A stretch of DNA of 5,018 bases from Balneolaceae bacterium (GTDB taxonomy: Bacteria; Bacteroidota; Rhodothermia; Balneolales; Balneolaceae), in contig SKRK01000073.1 in assembly GCA_007118525.1 (NCBI GenBank), positions 1-5,018 of the forward strand, in the 5' to 3' direction. How positions within the stretch are numbered: position 1 is the stretch's first letter; every line of letters starts with the position of its first letter. The notes under the pieces were generated by a model that worked only from the letters and a program-made list of their open reading frames with translations, made no database searches and was not told where the DNA came from. The position numbers and the translations under genes were made by a program. Shown piece after piece: positions 1 through 5,018 of this stretch.

Positions 1-1342
1 ATATGAGTAGTTGATAGATAAAAAGAGCAAACAACACTACCCAAAAACCCTGCACCACATCTTCAAAGTAGTGGACCGGTGCATTAATGAGAAGTAAAAG
101 CGGGAACCCGAACACAAGGGCTATGCCGCTTCCATATACCAGATTAAAGCTTACCGGTGATTTCATTCCGGAATCCAGAATCCTGAGCAGTACCAGCCCG
201 GACTGAAGGGTACCGGTCATATTCCCGAAAATTGCGGCAAATCGTTCAAAACGATACTCAGTAAACGCATCATTGGTTAGAAACCGGATAACTGCCCAGG
301 TCGCAATTGCTACGGTTACCGAAATGGTAAGCAGAGGTATCCAATACTTTGCAACAACTACGAAACTGATGGCCGCCACTGATGCCACAATCATAAAATC
401 CATAAAGAGGTTCGAGCAGCGGGTCATGGTAACATCATCCACAACCTTACTGATACGAAGGGTGTCCATCAGCCTTCTCACAGTAATGGCAAAAATCGCG
501 GCAAATATAAAGTGAAACGACCAGAGTGTAGTCACCTCATTTTCTGCCCCAACCCAAATCAAACCTGACTCCATTACCTTCATAATTCCAAATGTCAGGA
601 TATAGGTCAATCCAATCAAAGCGATGTGAAAGCTGAACGACTCAATCGACTCTGATGAGGTCGTAATTCGCTCCGAGAGGTTTGCTTTCGGTTTCCTGAT
701 AATGCCGGTCCTTACATCTTCTGATAGTTCTCCTTCAGAATCGATGTAAGCGGCCTCTCCGTTTTTAATGCCTTTTCGCACCAGCCAGATCCCAACCGTA
801 TACGCCACAAGAAATCCGAATGCGGCAAAAGTCAGCCCTACAATTCCGCCTGATTCAAATCCAAACAACTCCCAATTTTCACCGATGGTGTAGGCAATGC
901 CGGGATTCATCCCGAAAGCCAGGGGCGGCAAAAAACCGATTCCGACAAACAACTCCGGCATAATTGTATAAAACAGAAGCATCGCAATTAACAGGCCAAT
1001 AATTGCCTGAGTCAGGTAAACCGATAGAAAAATCAGTCCAAATTTGATCGACGACAAGCCCAGCCTCTTTTTAGGCGCCCTTAATCCAAGCGCAATAAAG
1101 AGAAGTGCCAGCAAGTGATAAACATAAGCTCCCAGCCTGTCGGAGGTAAGATCAATCCACTCCAGGCCGTTCATGCCGATAAAAAGCCCAAGTGTGCCGG
1201 CCAGCAGATTTGCAGGTATAAGATATTTTTGAAGAAATGGAATTTTATAGCGAAGTGCAGTGGCTAATACCAGCAAAAGGCCAAGCCAGGCAAAGTCGAG
1301 AAAGAATTGCCCCGCCGAAATATCGATTATCCAGGAATTCAT
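1..1342 (-). CDS. GltS-like sodium/glutamate symporter family (ESS) membrane protein, 3' end cut by window edge
   Basis: The frame is open from the ATG at 1342 to the window edge: 447 codons with no stop. The product is strongly hydrophobic, with about 11-12 membrane segments (roughly residues 17-30, 42-58, 74-88, 100-126, 131-145, 165-187, 236-256, 270-288, 312-331, 335-354, 398-418 and 430-447). A charged loop at about 188-233 splits it into two halves, as expected for the inverted-repeat fold of ESS transporters. Family-like signatures are FLQKYLIPANLLAG (36-49, like the FLKKYxIP start of E. coli GltS), FGMNPGIAYTIG (143-154) and FGNMTGTLQSGLVLLRILD (372-390), which sit where GltS has its glycine-rich re-entrant loops. 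GltS imports glutamate with sodium; substrate and ion here are inferred. The ATG directly follows the acyltransferase stop, so translational coupling is likely. E. coli GltS is about 400 residues, so probably little is missing. The family call is fairly firm, the substrate is not. Confidence 0.8.
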   Translation of the reverse strand, partial: MNSWIIDISAGQFFLDFAWLGLLLVLATALRYKIPFLQKYLIPANLLAGTLGLFIGMNGLEWIDLTSDRLGAYVYHLLALLFIALGLRAPKKRLGLSSIKFGLIFLSVYLTQAIIGLLIAMLLFYTIMPELFVGIGFLPPLAFGMNPGIAYTIGENWELFGFESGGIVGLTFAAFGFLVAYTVGIWLVRKGIKNGEAAYIDSEGELSEDVRTGIIRKPKANLSERITTSSESIESFSFHIALIGLTYILTFGIMKVMESGLIWVGAENEVTTLWSFHFIFAAIFAITVRRLMDTLRISKVVDDVTMTRCSNLFMDFMIVASVAAISFVVVAKYWIPLLTISVTVAIATWAVIRFLTNDAFTEYRFERFAAIFGNMTGTLQSGLVLLRILDSGMKSPVSFNLVYGSGIALVFGFPLLLLINAPVHYFEDVVQGFWVVLFALFIYQLLI

Positions 1343-2536
1343 CTATAAATTTTTAACCGGTTTTTCACCTGCTTTCAGGCGGTTGATGTAGATCTGCCAC
1401 TGAAGTACACATTTCCCTTCAAGGTTCATTTGAAATGTTGTGTCAGGTGTAGTTACCGTTAATTTGTGATTCTGCTCAATGGACAGAGCACGTATATCTT
1501 CAAGAGTAAGCCGGTGTTTAGCTGAGCCGCTTGATATTTCAAGCCGGTCGCTTCTTAACTCTACCAGCGCCCTGTCGAGATTTACGAGCTGGTGCTCTTT
1601 ATCTATCTTATAGAGCTGACTCCCCGTTTTTTCCAGAATTAAATCGTCTTTGATGTACTCCATGGGTAATTCATTAATTCTGTCAAAAAGATCGATAATT
1701 GAATGACTTCCACCGGATCTGTCAATCAATCTTGAAGCCACATCCATTCGATATCTCATGGCTGAAGAGCGGCTGTAAACATACTCACCATCGGGTGAAT
1801 AGACGGCCCCACTATCGCCTGTATCCGGACACCTGTACAGTAATCGCTGTATCCCCGATGCAGGCTTGCTGCAGCTAACCGGAAATGCTTCAGCCGGAGG
1901 GTTATACTCGTCAAAATCAATCAGGTCCCTGCAGTGGCTTGAAAAGGTTTCATAATCTTTAAAATCGGAGGCGTGAATGGGGTCCAAAAATCGCAGCTCC
2001 ATACTCCCCCTTCGGTATTTATCCGCCCATCGCGGCCAGCACAGGTACGATCCGTGTAGCTGAACAGGATGCACGGGAATTTTCATCTTCCAAAAAAGCT
2101 TCAGCGTGGTTTCAATCAGAGGCTTGGCCCTTCCATCCCACCGTCGGCCTCCCTCCGGGAAGATCACAATCATTCTTCTCTGATCAATCATCTTGAGCAC
2201 ACTTCGAACAATTCCCGGCTCAGGTACATACTTGCTGGTGGGAACAATGCCGATACTGTCCATAAAGATCCTGGGAAGCATCTTGTAAAATTGGTCCCGG
2301 GTCATAACTCCGGCAGTCGGTTCTCGAGTCAACCCAACATTGATGAGAAAAGGATCAAAATAGTTCGAGTGATTACCGTAGATAAAACAGGGGCCGGTAA
2401 GCGGCATGTTTTCCGGATTGGTAATGCGGGGATTGAACAGGTATTTCGTGGTTGGGATAATTGTTTTCCGCATAAAAGCGAACGCCTTATCCGAATAGCC
2501 ACGCTCATTCTTTTTAAACCTGAAGCCTTTGATCAT
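1343..2536 (-). CDS. PlsC-like lysophospholipid / 1-acylglycerol-phosphate acyltransferase with C-terminal extension
   Basis: This is a complete 397-residue protein. Its N-terminal half carries the glycerolipid acyltransferase motifs in order: the catalytic H-x4-D as HSNYFD (H56, D61), GIVPTSK (96-102), the substrate-binding FPEGGRR (126-132; FPEGTR is usual) and IPVHPVQLHG (153-162). The family moves an acyl chain to a lysophospholipid or lysophosphatidate at the inner face of the cytoplasmic membrane. No clear transmembrane helix is visible. It is longer than E. coli PlsC (about 245 residues). The extra part holds a segment at about 229-270 that resembles a zinc ribbon stripped of most cysteines, and a beta-rich PH/GRAM-like stretch at about 318-387 ending in a predicted helix. 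The ATG at 2536 is the only start available: an in-frame TAG lies at 2582-2584 and no ATG, GTG or TTG falls between. The start lacks a Shine-Dalgarno at normal spacing. Acyltransferase identity is firm; the exact acceptor lipid is unknown. Confidence 0.88.
   Translation of the reverse strand: MIKGFRFKKNERGYSDKAFAFMRKTIIPTTKYLFNPRITNPENMPLTGPCFIYGNHSNYFDPFLINVGLTREPTAGVMTRDQFYKMLPRIFMDSIGIVPTSKYVPEPGIVRSVLKMIDQRRMIVIFPEGGRRWDGRAKPLIETTLKLFWKMKIPVHPVQLHGSYLCWPRWADKYRRGSMELRFLDPIHASDFKDYETFSSHCRDLIDFDEYNPPAEAFPVSCSKPASGIQRLLYRCPDTGDSGAVYSPDGEYVYSRSSAMRYRMDVASRLIDRSGGSHSIIDLFDRINELPMEYIKDDLILEKTGSQLYKIDKEHQLVNLDRALVELRSDRLEISSGSAKHRLTLEDIRALSIEQNHKLTVTTPDTTFQMNLEGKCVLQWQIYINRLKAGEKPVKNL
1376..1585 (-). 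other. PH/GRAM-like C-terminal domain of the acyltransferase (predicted)
   Basis: Residues about 318-387 alternate hydrophobic and polar residues in short strands (RALVELRSDRLEI, HRLTLEDIRALSIEQ, KLTVTTPDTTFQM) and end in an amphipathic helix with a tryptophan (VLQWQIYINRLK). This strand-then-helix order is what a pleckstrin-homology or GRAM-type fold looks like. Such a domain could hold the enzyme at the membrane or sense lipid headgroups. The fold is inferred by eye from the pattern, not from a profile match. Confidence 0.45.
1727..1852 (-). other. Degenerate zinc-ribbon-like segment in the acyltransferase
   Basis: Residues about 229-270 start with LLYRCPDTGDSGAVYSPDG and continue to SRSSAMRYRMD. 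As I recall them, some longer acyltransferases of this type carry a C-P-x-C ... C-x2-C ribbon after the catalytic domain, with similar spacing and a following Y-x-M-D. Here only the first cysteine (C236) remains: the second position is threonine, and the later pair is replaced by S-R-S-S-A. Zinc binding is therefore unlikely. The correspondence rests on memory of the family and needs an alignment. Confidence 0.35.
2354..2371 (-). other. Acyltransferase catalytic motif H-x4-D
   Basis: These codons give HSNYFD (residues 56-61). In this superfamily the histidine is the general base that activates the acceptor hydroxyl, and the aspartate orients it. Both key residues are intact, so the enzyme is expected to be active. 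Confidence 0.85.
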
Positions 2537-2578
2537 ATATGATTTTTGGTCTGTAGTCTCACGTTTTCTTTTCTCCTT
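2533..2578 (-). promoter_or_regulatory. Shine-Dalgarno-like AAGGAG far from the acyltransferase start, with a possible 9-codon coupled mini-ORF
   Basis: The only good Shine-Dalgarno match in the 53-base gap is AAGGAG (2573-2578, minus strand). It ends 36 bases before the acyltransferase ATG, too far to serve it directly. It lies 10 bases before a GTG at 2560-2562, which opens a frame of nine codons (VRLQTKNHI). That frame's TGA (2533-2535) overlaps the acyltransferase start as ATGA, the classic arrangement for termination-reinitiation coupling. Alternatively the match is chance, and the A-rich stretch CCAAAAATCAT just before the ATG recruits the ribosome, as is common in Bacteroidota. No hairpin that would act as a terminator is visible in the gap. 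Confidence 0.3.
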
Positions 2579-2589
2579 ACACTACACTC

Positions 2590-5018
2590 TTAAAACTCAC
2601 ACAACAGATGCAGTGAATTCACCTCTCCGCTGCCAATGGGTGCTCCCGGAGGAGTGTAAGGCGCCGGTGGGGCGGAGAACTTTTCGGGTTCAGCTATATA
2701 GCTTCCAATCAGTTGCGCACCCTTTCTATAGTGAGCTTTCCAGATCATTTGCCCGGCAGATGTAGTTCTTTGTTCCAGTTCCGATTTCAGGTTTTCAAGC
2801 ATCAGGCCTGTCAGGGCCATCACGTCAGGTGCTGCGTTTTCATCTGCGGCAAGATGGATTAAGCTTCGCAATACAGCCATATTGATTCCCCGCTGAACGG
2901 CACCATGATACCCCTCTTTTTGTTCACCCAAAAGCGTATGATTTAAAACACGTTCAATTGTAGCATCAAGGCTCAAATAACTGCTGTTTCTTGCCGATTG
3001 GTTCATCAGTCTCGCCGCCCGTTGTGAATTAAAAATTAAAGAAGCTGAATGCTCCGCGGCAACTTCGGCCATGGCAACCGGATCCAGAATGGGATCTGTA
3101 TACCCCCGAAAATGTTCACGGGTGGTTGGAATACGGACGGGTCTTGGCGGGATCAACTCCAGCAGATGTTCGGGCAGGGCCAATACTTCAGGGTTCAGTG
3201 TATTTAACATAGCATTGAGGGCCAACTGCTGCCTTGTATTATCTACGATTCGCGGGCCGCTCTGTCCGTCACCCCTAAGCGTATACGAATAATCTACGCC
3301 GCCAATCAATTTCACCGTTGCCTCAGTTTGATAGCGGTGAAAAAGATAGATCGGCACGAGCGCATCTTCCAAATCGGACAGTGGCCGGCCCATTCGGATA
3401 TTACGCTCGCCAAAGCGATTCAGCGCTGCGGTTCGAATTTCAAGGATATGATCGAGCTGGGCAACAGGATCCGATCCATACTCCCATAGATGTGCATACG
3501 GATGGGAGCCTCCTTGCGGCCTGGCCACCTCATCCGAAAGATAGAGAAGCCCCATATCGATGGTTTCACGGATAATTTCATCCAGAGCTTCCTCTTCATT
3601 TACACCGTCAGCAAAGTCTTGATATCCCCAAATCACGGTCCGCTTATCCCATTCGCCAATTCCAATGTCATACGCGTTTTCAAGACTCAGGCTCCCATCG
3701 GGATTTATCGTAGCCATCGGGTGGGGATAGTCCATTACCGATGCAAGATCGTTAACGCTTGCCGCAAAATTATGAGCTATACCAAGAGTGTGGCCTATTT
3801 CATGCGCCGAGAGCTGACGAATCCGGTCGAGCGCCATCTCCAGCATTTGAGGGTCAGGGTCAACTCCCTCTTCATAGGGCGCCAGCAGTCCTTCGGCTAT
3901 CAGGTAATCTTGCCGTACTCTCAAAGATCCCAGCAGTACATTTCCTTTGATGATTTCTCCCGTTCTTGGATCCACAACCGACGATCCGTACGACCATCCC
4001 CTTGTTGACCGGTGCACCCAGTTTATTACATTATACCTTACATCCAGCGGATGTGCATCATCGGGAAGCATCCTTACCTGAAACGCATCTTTATAGCCTG
4101 CTGCCTCAAAGGCTTCACTCCACCATCGGGCTCCATCAAGCAGGGCCGTTCGAACCGGCTCGGGTGTTCCATTATCGAGATAAAATACAATAGGCTCCAC
4201 CGCTTCGCTCACCTCTGCACCCGGATCCTTCTTTTCGAGCCTGTGGCGCACAATATATCGCCGATTGAACTCACCGCCAATGGGGGCGCTGTAGTCCTGG
4301 AACGAGATCGGAAAGAACCCCGAACGCGGGTCAAATTTGCGGGGCTTATATCCATCATCAGGTAGTTGAACAAATGAGTGGTGCTGACGCACGGTAACGG
4401 CATCAGGAGTTGGTGTTACCGAACGCAGCCAGTTGCCGGCACCTGTTCCTGTGAAAGTCAGGGTTACCTCGAATTCTGAATTTTTGGGGAAGTTGAATGT
4501 GCCCGGTAAATAGACAGCCGAACGGGAGGTATCGATTGAATAGTTGCCCTGGTTGGATGCACGTAAACGCTGAACCACTCCATGGGCATCCTGCATCAGG
4601 AAATTTGTGGCGTCGACCAGAACACGGTCTCCCTCCCGGAGCTCTACTTCAAATCCAAAAAGAACAGACTGTGCAAAAGCTTCATCAACTGATTTCTCCT
4701 CGAGCTCTACGCCCGACGTTGCACGAAAGCCGTAATTGGGTTGAATCATTAATACTTTAGGCCCTACCCGGGTAAACTTCACTATTCGGGTGTTTCCCAG
4801 CTGGCTTCTGTCAAGACCGATATCGTTTGAACCCACTCCCGCGGCAAGGGAATTCACATAGATAAACTCTTCATCCAATTTATCTATTTCGAGCCAAATC
4901 TTCCCGGTATCGTCATCCCACCAAAAGTTGAAGAAGCCTTCGTACTTCTCCATCCCGGCGGTTTTTTCGGCGATGGTTTCTTGTGCTGATAGATGAAGAG
5001 GATTTAATACAAAGAGAA
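2590..5018 (-). CDS. Secreted zinc-dependent metalloprotease (DUF5118-DUF5117-DUF4953 type), 5' end cut by window edge
   Basis: The frame is open from the right edge to the TAA at 2590-2592, 808 visible residues. The first ATG in the window (4953) is internal, because 21 in-frame codons precede it and read as the end of a signal peptide. Residues here are numbered from that ATG. The N-terminal region (YEGFFNFWWDDDTGKIWLEI, 4-23) resembles DUF5118. A beta-rich DUF5117-like region (about 30-235) follows, then a DUF4953-like catalytic region with ARWWSEAFEAAGYKDAFQV (275-293), GWSYGSSVVDPRTGEIIKG (319-337), the metzincin zinc site HEIGHTLGIAH (384-394) and a Met-turn-like SVMDYP (405-410). A helical tail ends in a proline-rich APPAPYTPPGAPIG. 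The family probably cleaves proteins or peptides outside the cytoplasmic membrane; its substrate is unknown. The only cysteine visible is three residues from the C-terminus. The usual length is about 800-850 residues, so only the signal-peptide start is probably missing. Family assignment is firm. Confidence 0.9.
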   Translation of the reverse strand, partial: LFVLNPLHLSAQETIAEKTAGMEKYEGFFNFWWDDDTGKIWLEIDKLDEEFIYVNSLAAGVGSNDIGLDRSQLGNTRIVKFTRVGPKVLMIQPNYGFRATSGVELEEKSVDEAFAQSVLFGFEVELREGDRVLVDATNFLMQDAHGVVQRLRASNQGNYSIDTSRSAVYLPGTFNFPKNSEFEVTLTFTGTGAGNWLRSVTPTPDAVTVRQHHSFVQLPDDGYKPRKFDPRSGFFPISFQDYSAPIGGEFNRRYIVRHRLEKKDPGAEVSEAVEPIVFYLDNGTPEPVRTALLDGARWWSEAFEAAGYKDAFQVRMLPDDAHPLDVRYNVINWVHRSTRGWSYGSSVVDPRTGEIIKGNVLLGSLRVRQDYLIAEGLLAPYEEGVDPDPQMLEMALDRIRQLSAHEIGHTLGIAHNFAASVNDLASVMDYPHPMATINPDGSLSLENAYDIGIGEWDKRTVIWGYQDFADGVNEEEALDEIIRETIDMGLLYLSDEVARPQGGSHPYAHLWEYGSDPVAQLDHILEIRTAALNRFGERNIRMGRPLSDLEDALVPIYLFHRYQTEATVKLIGGVDYSYTLRGDGQSGPRIVDNTRQQLALNAMLNTLNPEVLALPEHLLELIPPRPVRIPTTREHFRGYTDPILDPVAMAEVAAEHSASLIFNSQRAARLMNQSARNSSYLSLDATIERVLNHTLLGEQKEGYHGAVQRGINMAVLRSLIHLAADENAAPDVMALTGLMLENLKSELEQRTTSAGQMIWKAHYRKGAQLIGSYIAEPEKFSAPPAPYTPPGAPIGSGEVNSLHLLCEF
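3772..3804 (-). other. Metzincin zinc-binding catalytic motif HExxHxxGxxH
   Basis: The codons read HEIGHTLGIAH. The three histidines (384, 388 and 394, counted from the internal Met at 4953) are the expected zinc ligands and the glutamate (385) is the catalytic base. A methionine in SVMDYP lies 13 residues after the last histidine (codons 3724-3741), where a metzincin Met-turn would be. All key residues are present, so this is probably an active peptidase. Confidence 0.92.
4981..5018 (-). other. C-terminal part of the metalloprotease signal peptide
   Basis: In frame upstream of the internal ATG at 4953 the sequence reads LFVLNPLHLSAQ, then ETIAEKTAG. The hydrophobic run ending in S-A-Q before an acidic residue looks like the end of a Sec signal peptide cut by signal peptidase I after the glutamine (codon 4981-4983). 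There is no lipobox cysteine, so a lipoprotein is unlikely. The positively charged start and initiator codon lie outside the window. Confidence 0.7.

Noticed and set aside
273..515. 80-codon plus-strand open frame
   Set aside because: It lies opposite the membrane segments of the transporter and has no recognisable features.
2069..2542. 157-codon plus-strand open frame
   Set aside because: It is antisense to the catalytic half of the acyltransferase, whose motifs are intact. It shows no domain or ribosome-binding signal of its own.
2537..2589. Possible terminator between metalloprotease and acyltransferase
   Set aside because: No GC-rich inverted repeat followed by a T run is visible on the minus strand; the gap is short and A-rich.
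2529..2765. 78-codon plus-strand frame spanning the intergenic gap
   Set aside because: Most of it is antisense to the metalloprotease C-terminus. The composition is unremarkable and no promoter or Shine-Dalgarno supports it.
3490..4008. 172-codon plus-strand open frame
   Set aside because: It lies fully opposite the metalloprotease, including its zinc site. Its translation has no recognisable domain and the minus frame shows clear family motifs, so it is an antisense shadow.
4209..4403. 64-codon minus-strand open frame in another frame
   Set aside because: It sits inside the metalloprotease gene on the same strand. The main frame carries the conserved family sequence, so this is out-of-frame noise.

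Overview
The window holds three protein-coding genes, all on the minus strand and packed head to tail; two of them run off the window. In transcription order (right to left) they are: a secreted zinc metalloprotease of the DUF5118/DUF5117/DUF4953 type (2590 to the right edge, 5' end missing), a lysophospholipid/1-acylglycerol-phosphate-type acyltransferase with an unusual C-terminal extension (1343-2536), and a multi-pass membrane protein resembling the sodium/glutamate symporter (GltS, ESS) family (1342 to the left edge, 3' end missing). Nothing convincing is coded on the plus strand. There are no tRNA or rRNA genes, CRISPR repeats, insertion sequences or clear terminators.

Layout: the metalloprotease and acyltransferase are separated by 53 bases with no terminator-like hairpin. 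The acyltransferase and transporter are separated by nothing: the TAG stop is followed directly by the ATG of the next gene, in the same reading frame. Co-transcription is therefore likely, at least for the last two genes. Any promoter would lie to the right of the window.

Organism: a mid-range G+C content (judged by eye), a signal peptide ending in S-A-Q, weak or displaced Shine-Dalgarno signals with A-rich leaders, and a DUF4953-type metalloprotease together suggest the Bacteroidota/Balneolota side of the tree (a marine Balneolaceae-like bacterium would fit). This is inference from style; no marker gene is present.

Function: the three products act in different places. The protease acts outside the cytoplasmic membrane, the acyltransferase works on membrane lipid precursors, and the transporter probably moves an organic anion such as glutamate with sodium. 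One could imagine extracellular peptide breakdown followed by amino-acid uptake, but the sequence does not prove it. The window looks like an ordinary chromosomal region. The points most worth a second look are the decayed zinc-ribbon-like segment and PH-like tail of the acyltransferase, the divergent core motifs of the transporter, and the unusual translation-initiation arrangements at both gene junctions.
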